A stretch of DNA of 64,000 nt from Enterobacter asburiae (lineage in GTDB: Bacteria; Pseudomonadota; Gammaproteobacteria; Enterobacterales; Enterobacteriaceae): assembly GCF_008080435.1 (NCBI RefSeq), contig NZ_VRKN01000002.1:62001-126000 (forward strand), written 5' to 3'. The notes under the pieces were generated by a model, which did not search any database, was not told the origin of the DNA, and saw only the letters and a list, made by a program, of their open reading frames with translations. The position numbers were made by a program, and so were the translations under genes. Positions 1 to 8,087 of the stretch are shown one piece after another (the stretch's first letter is position 1; each line of letters opens with the position of its first letter).

Positions 1-33
1 ATTCGCGCGTGTAATAATGTAAAGAATTTTCAT
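1..33 (-). CDS. Glycosyltransferase, N-terminal fragment (cut by window edge)
   Basis: An ATG at 33-31 on the minus strand opens a frame that runs off the left edge after 11 codons (MKILYIITRAN). This opening is typical of GT-B fold family 4 glycosyltransferases, whose first beta strand leads into a glycine-rich loop just after this point. The gene follows the GT2 transferase with a 74-base gap, in the same direction, so it is probably the next O-antigen transferase. Only the start is visible, so the family is an inference and the sugar cannot be guessed. Confidence 0.5.
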   Translation of the reverse strand, partial: MKILYIITRAN

Positions 34-107
34 GGTTTTTGAAACAGTCCGATAAGTATATCGTCACTAACGCTCATCAATTTGCAACGAGACAATGACA
101 GTTGTTA

Positions 108-977
108 CTAATTTCTTTTGAATGGCCCGAATCTGCCTGAAACCCCATCACAAATACCGTAAAATATCATTATTAGCGTTTTCTTTTTTTCTTTATTTAG
201 GATTAAAGATATTGCTGCACGGGCAAAGTTCAGGAAAACCTCTCGAATTTTATAGCCTACAGGAATATAAGACTTTCTGATCATAAAGAAGCTATTTCTT
301 ACGAGAAAATAACGTCGCATAGGACTATGAACAGATATTTTACGCCCTAATAAATTCAGCCTTGAATCACCAATCGTATGAGCCATAGAGGCTTGATTAG
401 TCATTGCCACGCGATACCCAACTTTTTTAGCGCGCAATGCCCACTCAACATCAATATAATCCACAAACAATGCTTCTTCCATCTTACCTACTTTCTTATA
501 AACGTCAGAAGAAAAGAAAGAGCCAGATGCAATAACGTAAGTTACGTCCGTTATTTCCTGTATCGGCGTTCGTTTAATAAATGGGCCGATATAATTAGTG
601 CCCCAATAAAATTCGTTTGTGTGCGGATCATAAAAAGAAGGACCAAGAATACCGACATTATATTGAGTGTACACTTTACTCATGGCGCTGATAAAATTAG
701 CACCTAGCACACTGTCCTGATCAAGCAGAAGTAAATAGTTGGCACCGCGAGATAAGGAATTTTCAATACCAATATTTTGTGCATGCGAAAGTCCCATATT
801 TACGGGTAAACTAATCAAAACAAAATTAAATCTGTTAGCTAAATCTTTCACATCATCAAAATTTTGAGATCCGTTATCCACAATAACAGCATCATCTATC
901 TGGTCCTGCAAAGACAGAAACTGTTTTTCTAAACAAAGAATATCAGGATTGAATGTTACAGTTACAGAACTAATCAC
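108..977 (-). CDS. GT2 family glycosyltransferase, probable rhamnosyltransferase
   Basis: This 289-residue protein has the GT-A fold start SSVTVTFNPD, then IVDNGS near residue 35 and LLLDQDSV near residue 85, the DxD-type metal and nucleotide-sugar site. VDYIDVEWALRAKKVGYRV near residue 170 is the ED/acceptor-side motif of WbbL-like rhamnosyltransferases. It should add a sugar to the lipid-linked O-unit at the cytoplasmic face of the inner membrane. L-rhamnose is the likely donor sugar because rmlBDAC lies upstream and the family resemblance fits. The start is GTG at 977, seven bases after a GGTGG ribosome site, and the gap to the upstream gene is 18 bases. The codons are AT-rich. The donor sugar is inferred, not shown. 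Confidence 0.8.
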   Translation of the reverse strand: MISSVTVTFNPDILCLEKQFLSLQDQIDDAVIVDNGSQNFDDVKDLANRFNFVLISLPVNMGLSHAQNIGIENSLSRGANYLLLLDQDSVLGANFISAMSKVYTQYNVGILGPSFYDPHTNEFYWGTNYIGPFIKRTPIQEITDVTYVIASGSFFSSDVYKKVGKMEEALFVDYIDVEWALRAKKVGYRVAMTNQASMAHTIGDSRLNLLGRKISVHSPMRRYFLVRNSFFMIRKSYIPVGYKIREVFLNFARAAISLILNKEKKKTLIMIFYGICDGVSGRFGPFKRN

Positions 978-995
978 GATTTACCACCAATCAAT

Positions 996-2078
996 TTATT
1001 TATATTTTTCAACAGTTTCTTTCACCGCTTCCAAATAACCATGACCATATTTTTTATCAGGCTCAAGATAAGTACCTTCAGCCCATTCATTCCATGCATT
1101 TATAAATAGATAAGGAACATTTGCAGTCATAGACTTTTTATAAAGCTTGTCGAAATTATTCTTAAATACTTGCGGATCACTTCCTTTCATAACCAATGAT
1201 TTAGTCTTTTTCCTTGGAGTATTATCCCAGTCAACAAATGCCCCAGAATAATGTGTTTCACTGAAATCTTTTTCAAGTATTTTATCCCAGATTGATTGAT
1301 AGGATAATAACTGCTCCACGTAATTGGTTTTTAATTTTTCATTAGAAATACGTTTTATCCTTCCAACGACTTTTCGTACTAGCGGCTTAATTTTCCCCAT
1401 ATTATGTTCAAAAGTACACATGGGTTCAAAATTCAATTCTGCATCAAAATCTAACTGGCGATGATCTTGAGCGAATGAAGTAAGTGTTGATACGAAATGT
1501 ATATCGCCGAACGACGTATCTTTTGCCAGTTTTCGCCAATACTGAATCCACTCGTTGCACTTCTCAAAGCTAGCAGAGCGGTATAACAGAAAAACAGGTT
1601 TTCCATTGTGCTTAATGTATCTTTCGTCTTCGAAAAATGGTTTGAGATAATTAAAATGATTTAACCAATCTGATTCGTCCCCATAACTCTGGGGCATGAT
1701 GACATCTCGATGACTACCATCCCAACTACGAGTCCATGGCTCGTTAGCCCATGAAAAAAGGAATGGAAGATCTATATCTTTGTTCTCTAATAATAGTTCA
1801 GCTGGTTTATCCAATAAACGCTTACCATTAAACCAATAATGATAAAAACAAAAACCATCAATATGATATTTTTTTGCCAGCTCCGATTGCCATTTTAATG
1901 TTTCGGCTTCTAGCAAATCATAATAATAGTCGTTCAAAGGTTCTCTAGGTTGATAATGGTTTCTAAAAAGAGGCGTTGCTTTTTTGACATTAACCCATTC
2001 AGTGAATCCTTTCCCCCACCACTTATTATTTTCTTCAATCTCATGAAACTGTGGAAGATAAAATGCTAACGTTTTCAA
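996..2078 (-). CDS. WbsX-like protein (glycoside hydrolase family 99-like domain)
   Basis: The 360-residue protein has the whole-length pattern of WbsX proteins found in O-antigen and other polysaccharide loci: LAFYLPQFHEIEENNKWWG at the start, DGFCFYHYWFNGKRLL near residue 75, WANEPWTRSWDG near 110, and INAWNEWAEGTYLEPD near the C-terminus. The fold is related to GH99 TIM-barrel enzymes, but the biochemical role in O-antigen loci is not settled; it may act as a glycosyltransferase or trim glycans. There is no signal peptide, so it is probably cytoplasmic. The start is TTG at 2078, preceded by AAGGAG at good spacing, and overlaps the wzy stop (TTGA), so translation is probably coupled to wzy. 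Confidence 0.8.
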   Translation of the reverse strand: MKTLAFYLPQFHEIEENNKWWGKGFTEWVNVKKATPLFRNHYQPREPLNDYYYDLLEAETLKWQSELAKKYHIDGFCFYHYWFNGKRLLDKPAELLLENKDIDLPFLFSWANEPWTRSWDGSHRDVIMPQSYGDESDWLNHFNYLKPFFEDERYIKHNGKPVFLLYRSASFEKCNEWIQYWRKLAKDTSFGDIHFVSTLTSFAQDHRQLDFDAELNFEPMCTFEHNMGKIKPLVRKVVGRIKRISNEKLKTNYVEQLLSYQSIWDKILEKDFSETHYSGAFVDWDNTPRKKTKSLVMKGSDPQVFKNNFDKLYKKSMTANVPYLFINAWNEWAEGTYLEPDKKYGHGYLEAVKETVEKYK

Positions 2079-3241
2079 AAATTACTCCTTATATTTCTAT
2101 AACACATTACAATAAAATGAACAGATAACGAGATCAGGAAATAATCCCAAAAAAAGGATAACTGCACCGGTAAAAACTGATGAGAAAAGAAAATAACAAC
2201 CAAGGCAAAAAGTGAGTTGAAGTTCAGGAATGAGTTTTGATGAAAGAACAACTTATGATTTTTTGACAAAATATATCCATACAATAAACTCAGCAAAGCT
2301 AATCCTATGCTACCAAAATATAAAAACGGCAATAATAATGATGTATAAAAAGCATTGAAATAACCAGCATTCCCGAGTAGAACAAAGTCCTGCACTTTTG
2401 TAAAGAAAGCACTTTGGTCATAAAACTTTGCCCCAAGTATGCCTAAAAATGAAAATGGACTCGAAAGTTCATATAATGTATCAATTTCACCGCTATCAAT
2501 CGCATGCGTAAAAAGTGAGTAACCAGCAATAGCATAATTACGAGTATTAATTAGACTTTGGCTTAAATCACTATCCCCTCTAAAAGCAAATATTGCTAAT
2601 AGCAAGATCAGAAACACGGCAAGAGCAAAAACCACCTTCTTTAAGGTCATTTTGCTATCATAACAATATAATATTACTATTGCAGCCAAAACTGGGGCAA
2701 AAACATAATATCTGGAAATCAAAATACTTTCTTTCCCTATCAACATTAAAAATGAGAAGAAAAAGATAGCAGATTTATTATTATTAATCTTCAAGTACAA
2801 ACCATAGCTGATACCAAAAAGTGGAACTAACGTTGCAAATACAAATAAGTAGGCAGCAAAGGCACCATAATATTCTTTTATCGATTGATCTTTAAATAAA
2901 CTATCTCTATATTCTGCGAAAGAAATACCGCCTGATATAATATCTTTAAAGAGGAAAGAAAGATAAATCAATATAACTAAGTTGATTGCAAGTAGAATTT
3001 TTATCTGAAATGTAAAATTAACTATCGGTTGATTTTTTATTGTTCCATCTGAATGATGATGATTTGTCGTCCTGTTGCCTATATAGCAACCTAAGAAAAA
3101 GTACAAATAGGCAACAATTAAAATCATCAACCCGGAATCAAAGGTGATATATAGACTATTTTGAGAAAGCCATAACACTAATGAAACGACAATATAGAGA
3201 CATAGATAACCAGCTGGGTTTCTGGGCCTGCATTTAATCAT
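2075..3241 (-). CDS. wzy: O-antigen polymerase Wzy
   Basis: A 388-residue, strongly hydrophobic protein with about ten to eleven predicted membrane segments and a larger loop in the second half (around residues 225-285). Sequence is not conserved among Wzy proteins, so the call rests on topology, length, AT-rich codons and position directly after wzx. Wzy joins lipid-linked O-units at the periplasmic face of the inner membrane and sets the linkage between repeats. The ATG at 3241 overlaps the wzx stop by four bases (ATGA), and its own stop overlaps the next gene. It is the only other multi-span protein in the visible O-antigen cluster besides Wzx, which supports the call by elimination. Confidence 0.8.
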   Translation of the reverse strand: MIKCRPRNPAGYLCLYIVVSLVLWLSQNSLYITFDSGLMILIVAYLYFFLGCYIGNRTTNHHHSDGTIKNQPIVNFTFQIKILLAINLVILIYLSFLFKDIISGGISFAEYRDSLFKDQSIKEYYGAFAAYLFVFATLVPLFGISYGLYLKINNNKSAIFFFSFLMLIGKESILISRYYVFAPVLAAIVILYCYDSKMTLKKVVFALAVFLILLLAIFAFRGDSDLSQSLINTRNYAIAGYSLFTHAIDSGEIDTLYELSSPFSFLGILGAKFYDQSAFFTKVQDFVLLGNAGYFNAFYTSLLLPFLYFGSIGLALLSLLYGYILSKNHKLFFHQNSFLNFNSLFALVVIFFSHQFLPVQLSFFWDYFLISLSVHFIVMCYRNIRSNF

Positions 3242-4458
3242 TTTGATATTTTTCCGCTATTAAAACTAGCCAAAACAAAAATAGCAGAAACAATTATTTC
3301 TGTAATGATAACACTGATAGTCACACCGTATGTTGGAGTTATATGCATTAATATAACAGAAACTATAATATGCATGAAACTAACAGCCAGATATGTTTTT
3401 CTGACAATTTTTGTTAAATTATTAGGTATCAACCACCACTGTCCATATACAACACCGATTGAAACAATTAATGGTAGAGGAGACATCATCAGTAATATCA
3501 TAGATGACACGCGATATTCCGCGCTATAATAATAAAGAGATACTGGATAGCCTATGGCCGCCATTGAGATCGATATTAGCAAGCCAAATGCCATAAATTT
3601 CTTGCCATATAAGTTCAAAATTTCCTTGAGCTTTTTTCCATCATTAATCAATGAACTTACTCTTGGGAACATTGCTTGCTGAACGGGACTCATTAAACCT
3701 TGCGCAGCAGTTCGGATTTTATCTGCTGCTGAAAAATATCCTGCTAATGCCGGACCACCAAAATATCCAATAATCAATATATTTAAAGTTGTATAGAAAC
3801 TAATAGTTATATTAGATACAAAAAGGTCAAATCCTTTAGACAAAACTAAATAAATTTCTTGCATTGAAATTTTTGTTAGTTTTGCCAACTTTTGTTTTTT
3901 TATAAAAATACAAGCCAAAATTCCTGAGACAAACATTCCTGATGATTGACTAATAACAGCCATATTCATATCATCACTTGTTTTCACTAAAAGGAAAATT
4001 AGCAGTAGAGATATACATTTTGCGATGGTTGTACATATTGCAATACCCTGCATTTTTTCAATACCTTGAAATAACCATACAGGAAATAAAACCGTACCAA
4101 TTACAGAAATCATGCCTAAGAGGATCAGATGTGAGTATATATCTGAACCATTAATCATCACATATAAAGAAAAAATGCATGACACAACCAATAACAATAA
4201 TAACTTGGCAGCAGTCACTGCTGTATAAATAGAGTTAATTTTAGATTGTTTATTTTTATTGACTGATATTAACAACGTCGCACTAAAGTTAAAGCCATAA
4301 TCAACAAAAATTATAATATACTGTATCCATGCTTGAACCATAGCGACAACGCCAAAATTCTCAGCACCTAAGACACGCATTAAATAGGGAAGAGTTAATA
4401 AAGGGAATAAATAGTTTGATGCCTGCACAAAAAATAGCAATATAATGTTTTTTTTCAC
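3238..4458 (-). CDS. wzx: O-antigen flippase Wzx
   Basis: This 406-residue membrane protein has about twelve membrane segments and the opening of the polysaccharide-export (RfbX/PST) family: ASNYLFPLLTLPYLMRVLGAENFG in the first 40 residues, followed by a long run of helices. Wzx moves undecaprenyl-linked O-units across the inner membrane. A shorter conserved stretch around residues 230-270 (GGPALAGYFSAADKIRTAAQGL) is also typical. The start is GTG at 4458, with no strong ribosome site. The gap to rmlC is 62 bases and the gene overlaps wzy by four bases. It is much more AT-rich than rmlA or rmlD, marking the change from shared sugar genes to serotype-specific genes. Confidence 0.88.
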   Translation of the reverse strand: MKKNIILLFFVQASNYLFPLLTLPYLMRVLGAENFGVVAMVQAWIQYIIIFVDYGFNFSATLLISVNKNKQSKINSIYTAVTAAKLLLLLVVSCIFSLYVMINGSDIYSHLILLGMISVIGTVLFPVWLFQGIEKMQGIAICTTIAKCISLLLIFLLVKTSDDMNMAVISQSSGMFVSGILACIFIKKQKLAKLTKISMQEIYLVLSKGFDLFVSNITISFYTTLNILIIGYFGGPALAGYFSAADKIRTAAQGLMSPVQQAMFPRVSSLINDGKKLKEILNLYGKKFMAFGLLISISMAAIGYPVSLYYYSAEYRVSSMILLMMSPLPLIVSIGVVYGQWWLIPNNLTKIVRKTYLAVSFMHIIVSVILMHITPTYGVTISVIITEIIVSAIFVLASFNSGKISK

Positions 4459-4520
4459 TGGTACAATACACTCAGTTATGTGAAAAAAGCCTGTATGCTA
4501 TTTACAGGCCCAAGCATAAA

Positions 4521-5069
4521 TTAATAATCTGAATCTCTGAAAGCTTTACCAGCAAGATCTTTGGAAGATAAACTTGGCAAACAATCGTGACTGATTGGCC
4601 ATTCAATGCTCAGATCACTATCTGACCATAAGATTGAACGCTCATGCTGAGGAGAATAATAGTTAGTTGTTTTATATACAAATTCTGCAACATCGCTCAA
4701 TACAAAAAATCCATGAGCGAATCCTTCAGGAATCCATAACTGTTTCTTGTTCTCAGCAGAAAGATATACTCCAACCCATTTTCCATAATGTTTTGAGTCT
4801 TTCCGAATATCGACAGCAACATCAAAAACCTCACCTACAACACAACGCACTAATTTACCTTGAGCATATGGTTGAAGCTGGTAGTGCAAACCGCGAAGTA
4901 CATTCTTGCTAGATTTGGAGTGATTATCCTGAATGAAATTAACTTCTTTACCTACAGCTTCGTTGAACATTCGCTGATTGAAACTTTCCATGAAGAAACC
5001 ACGATCGTCTCCGAATACCTTTGGTTCAAATATTAATACATCGGGGATTTCAGTCTTAATAATGTTCAT
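4521..5069 (-). CDS. rmlC: dTDP-4-dehydrorhamnose 3,5-epimerase RmlC
   Basis: RmlC catalyses the third step of dTDP-L-rhamnose synthesis, inverting C3 and C5 of dTDP-4-keto-6-deoxyglucose. The 182-residue protein is a cupin with the family signature FIQDNHSKSSKNVLRGLHYQ near residues 45-64, holding the catalytic histidine, and the conserved stretches VAVDIRKDSKHYGKWVG and WIPEGFAHGFFVLS. Its length is normal for the family. The gene follows rmlA after three bases. The order rmlB-rmlD-rmlA-rmlC is the usual enterobacterial one. It is somewhat more AT-rich than the other rml genes, as often seen where the shared block meets serotype-specific DNA. Confidence 0.96.
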   Translation of the reverse strand: MNIIKTEIPDVLIFEPKVFGDDRGFFMESFNQRMFNEAVGKEVNFIQDNHSKSSKNVLRGLHYQLQPYAQGKLVRCVVGEVFDVAVDIRKDSKHYGKWVGVYLSAENKKQLWIPEGFAHGFFVLSDVAEFVYKTTNYYSPQHERSILWSDSDLSIEWPISHDCLPSLSSKDLAGKAFRDSDY

Positions 5070-5072
5070 CTG

Positions 5073-5951
5073 TTAATAACCTTTAATCATTTTCAACAAA
5101 TACTGTCCATATTGGTTTTTTGATAACGGAGCAGCGAGTTTTTTAACCTGCTCAGCATCAATAAACCCTTTTCGGTAGGCAATTTCTTCAGGACAAGCAA
5201 CTTTTAATCCTTGACGCTCTTCGATGGTTGCAATGAAGTTACTCGCTTCGATCAGGCTCTGATGAGTTCCTGTATCAAGCCAGGCAAAGCCACGGCCCAT
5301 CATAGCAACGGAAAGCTTTCCTTGTTCCATGTAAATACGGTTAATATCAGTGATTTCCAGCTCACCACGCGTAGACGGTTTTAAATTTTTCGCCATCTCA
5401 ACGACACTGTTATCGTAGAAATAGAGACCCGTCACCGCATAATTACTCTTCGGCTTCAGCGGTTTTTCTTCGAGGCTGATGGCGGTGCCATTTTTATCAA
5501 ATTCGACAACGCCGTAACGCTCAGGATCATTCACATGATAGGCAAATACTGTTGCTCCATTTTCTTTATTTACGGCAGTATCCATCAATTTCGGAAGGTC
5601 ATGACCATAAAAAATGTTATCTCCCAATACCAGGGCACAATCATCGTTACCAATGAATTCTTCACCAATAATGAAAGCCTGCGCAAGCCCATCCGGACTT
5701 GGCTGAACTTTGTATTGTAGATTCAGCCCCCACTGGCTTCCATCACCCAGCAGTTGTTCGAAACGCGGTGTATCCTGTGGAGTACTAATAATTAAAATAT
5801 CTCGAATACCTGCCAGCATCAGCGTAGACAGCGGATAGTAAATCATCGGCTTATCATAAATTGGCAATAATTGTTTACTAACAGCCATTGTCACTGGATA
5901 CAGGCGAGTACCAGAACCACCCGCCAGAATAATACCTTTACGCGTTTTCAT
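5073..5951 (-). CDS. rmlA: Glucose-1-phosphate thymidylyltransferase RmlA
   Basis: RmlA makes dTDP-glucose from dTTP and glucose 1-phosphate, the first step to dTDP-L-rhamnose, and is usually inhibited by the end product. The 292-residue protein opens with the nucleotidyltransferase signature [16 protein letters not shown] (residues 6-21), then [17 protein letters not shown], and has the metal-binding LGDNIFYG near residue 110 and the sugar-binding EEKP near 160. Length and sequence match the enterobacterial RfbA group. ATG at 5951 is followed directly by the expected MKTRKG opening. It lies between rmlD (52-base gap) and rmlC (three-base gap). Confidence 0.97.
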   Translation of the reverse strand: MKTRKGIILAGGSGTRLYPVTMAVSKQLLPIYDKPMIYYPLSTLMLAGIRDILIISTPQDTPRFEQLLGDGSQWGLNLQYKVQPSPDGLAQAFIIGEEFIGNDDCALVLGDNIFYGHDLPKLMDTAVNKENGATVFAYHVNDPERYGVVEFDKNGTAISLEEKPLKPKSNYAVTGLYFYDNSVVEMAKNLKPSTRGELEITDINRIYMEQGKLSVAMMGRGFAWLDTGTHQSLIEASNFIATIEERQGLKVACPEEIAYRKGFIDAEQVKKLAAPLSKNQYGQYLLKMIKGY

Positions 5952-6003
5952 TTCATCATCTCTATATTCATGAGATGCCCATTCTCAGGCATCCTGATCA
6001 TTA

Positions 6004-6903
6004 TTAAATCGCTGTTGCTGTGAACCATTCAGTCAGCATGCGCTTAACCCCCGCGTCCCATTGCGGCAGTACAAGGTTGAAATTCTGCTGGAACTTTAAG
6101 GTATTCAGGCGGGAGTTTGCCGGACGTTTTGCAGCTGTCGGGTACGCGCTGGTTGGCACCCCATGAAGCTGGGTTAATGCCAGTTCCATTCCTGCTTTAC
6201 GCGCTTCTTCAAATACCAGCGAGGCATAGTCATACCAGGTTGTCGTGCCACTGGCAACCAGATGATAAGTTCCTGCCACCTCAGGTTTATCCAGGGCAAC
6301 CCGAATAGCATGAGCCGTGCAGTCTGCTAATAATTCAGCGCCTGTAGGTGCGCCAAATTGATCGTTAATAACAGAAAGCTCCGAACGCTCTTTTGCCAGT
6401 CGCAGCATAGTACGCGCAAAGTTATTCCCTTTACCGGCATAAACCCAGCTCGTCCTGAAGATCAAATGGCGTGCACAATTTTCACTTAACGCTTTTTCAC
6501 CAGCTAATTTGGTCTCACCATAAACATTGAGTGGTGCTGTGGCATCCGTTTCCAGCCAAGGAGTATTTCCATTACCTGGGAAGACGTAATCTGTAGAGTA
6601 GTGAACAACCCAGGCCCCCAACTTTTGGGCCTCTTTAGCAATCGCCTCTACACTCGTGGCATTCAATAACTGAGCAAATTCTGGCTCTGACTCAGCCTTA
6701 TCGACTGCTGTGTGCGCAGCCGCGTTAACGATCACGTCAGGCTTTATAAGACGCACAGTTTCTGCAATGCCTTCAGGGTTACTGAAATCACCGCAATACT
6801 CCTTCGAGTGGACGTCAACAGCAATCAAATTACCCAGCGGTGCAAGAGCACGTTGTAACTCCCAACCCACCTGACCGGTTTTACCGAACAGAAGAATATT
6901 CAT
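6004..6903 (-). CDS. rmlD: dTDP-4-dehydrorhamnose reductase RmlD
   Basis: RmlD carries out the last step to dTDP-L-rhamnose, reducing the 4-keto group with NAD(P)H. The 299-residue protein is an extended short-chain dehydrogenase: GKTGQVGWEL at residues 7-16 is the nucleotide-binding loop, NAAAHTAVDKAE lies near residue 60, STDYVFPG near 104, and YGETKLAGE near 128 holds the catalytic Tyr and Lys. The ATG at 6903 shares one base with the rmlB stop (TAATG), so the two are translationally coupled. Length is the same as E. coli RfbD. Confidence 0.97.
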   Translation of the reverse strand: MNILLFGKTGQVGWELQRALAPLGNLIAVDVHSKEYCGDFSNPEGIAETVRLIKPDVIVNAAAHTAVDKAESEPEFAQLLNATSVEAIAKEAQKLGAWVVHYSTDYVFPGNGNTPWLETDATAPLNVYGETKLAGEKALSENCARHLIFRTSWVYAGKGNNFARTMLRLAKERSELSVINDQFGAPTGAELLADCTAHAIRVALDKPEVAGTYHLVASGTTTWYDYASLVFEEARKAGMELALTQLHGVPTSAYPTAAKRPANSRLNTLKFQQNFNLVLPQWDAGVKRMLTEWFTATAI

Positions 6904-7988
6904 TAGGCACGATCCCCATAGTTTTCTTCAATCCAGGATTTGTAGCTGCCATTTTTCACGTTCTCTACCCATTGAGTGTTCGCCAGGTACCATTCTACGG
7001 TTTTGCGAATGCCACTTTCGAAAGTTTCCTGAGGCTTCCAGCCCAGTTCCTGACCAATTTTCTCTGCGTCAATCGCGTAGCGTCGGTCGTGACCCGGACG
7101 GTCAGCCACATAGGTTATCTGGTCGCGATAGGAGCCTTCCTTCGGAACAATTTCATCCAACAGGGAACAGATGGTATTTACCACATCAAGATTTTGTTTT
7201 TCATTGTGGCCGCCGATGTTGTAGGTTTCACCAATCTTGCCTTGCGTCACCACGGTATACAACGCGCGTGCGTGATCTTCAACGTACAGCCAGTCGCGGA
7301 TCTGGTCACCTTTACCGTAAACCGGAAGGGCTTTTCCATCCAGCGCATTAAGGATTACCAGCGGGATAAGTTTTTCCGGGAAGTGGTAAGGACCGTAGTT
7401 ATTAGAACAGTTAGTTACAACGGTAGGGAAACCGTAGGTGCGTAACCATGCGCGGACCAAATGGTCGCTGGACGCTTTAGAAGCAGAGTATGGACTGCTT
7501 GGAGCATAGGCGGTTTTTTCAGTAAACAGCGGCAGTGCAGAACCCTTTGCAACTTCATCCGGGTGCGGTAGATCGCCATAGACTTCATCTGTAGAGATAT
7601 GGTGAAAACGGAATGACGCTTTTTTATCAGCACTTAACTCAGACCAGTACTTGCGGCTTGCTTCAAGCAGAACATAGGTGCCAACAATATTAGTCTCGAT
7701 AAAAGCTGCAGGGCCGGTAATCGAGCGATCAACGTGGCTCTCGGCGGCCAGATGCATTACGGCATCCGGCTGGTGTTCTGCAAAAATACGCGCCATCGCG
7801 TCGTTGTCGCAGATATCGGCATGTTCAAAATGATAGCGATCGCTCTGCGCAACGTCAGACAGAGATTCAAGATTCCCTGCATAAGTCAGTTTATCGACGT
7901 TAATAACAGAATCTTGCGTATCATTAATAATGTGTCGTACCACTGCAGACCCAATAAAGCCTGCTCCACCAGTGACCAGAATTTTCAC
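6903..7988 (-). CDS. rmlB: dTDP-glucose 4,6-dehydratase RmlB
   Basis: RmlB converts dTDP-glucose to dTDP-4-keto-6-deoxyglucose using bound NAD. I place the start at GTG 7988, not at the longer in-frame ATG at 8078. From here the protein begins [16 protein letters not shown] (GTG read as Met) and is 361 residues, the length of E. coli RfbB; an AAGAG ribosome site lies about ten bases upstream. The NAD-binding loop is at residues 6-13, STDEVYGDL near 133, and [12 protein letters not shown] near 167 holds the catalytic Tyr and Lys. It is the first of the four rml genes, 99 bases after the WbpM-like gene. Confidence 0.96.
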   Translation of the reverse strand: MKILVTGGAGFIGSAVVRHIINDTQDSVINVDKLTYAGNLESLSDVAQSDRYHFEHADICDNDAMARIFAEHQPDAVMHLAAESHVDRSITGPAAFIETNIVGTYVLLEASRKYWSELSADKKASFRFHHISTDEVYGDLPHPDEVAKGSALPLFTEKTAYAPSSPYSASKASSDHLVRAWLRTYGFPTVVTNCSNNYGPYHFPEKLIPLVILNALDGKALPVYGKGDQIRDWLYVEDHARALYTVVTQGKIGETYNIGGHNEKQNLDVVNTICSLLDEIVPKEGSYRDQITYVADRPGHDRRYAIDAEKIGQELGWKPQETFESGIRKTVEWYLANTQWVENVKNGSYKSWIEENYGDRA

Positions 7989-8087
7989 GTTTATTTCGCT
8001 CTTAAGTTTCAGAAACAATCTATTACATACCGACGCCCTGGTGACTTTCGATAAGCTCCAGGGCTGAGAAAACGACAATCAGCTATT

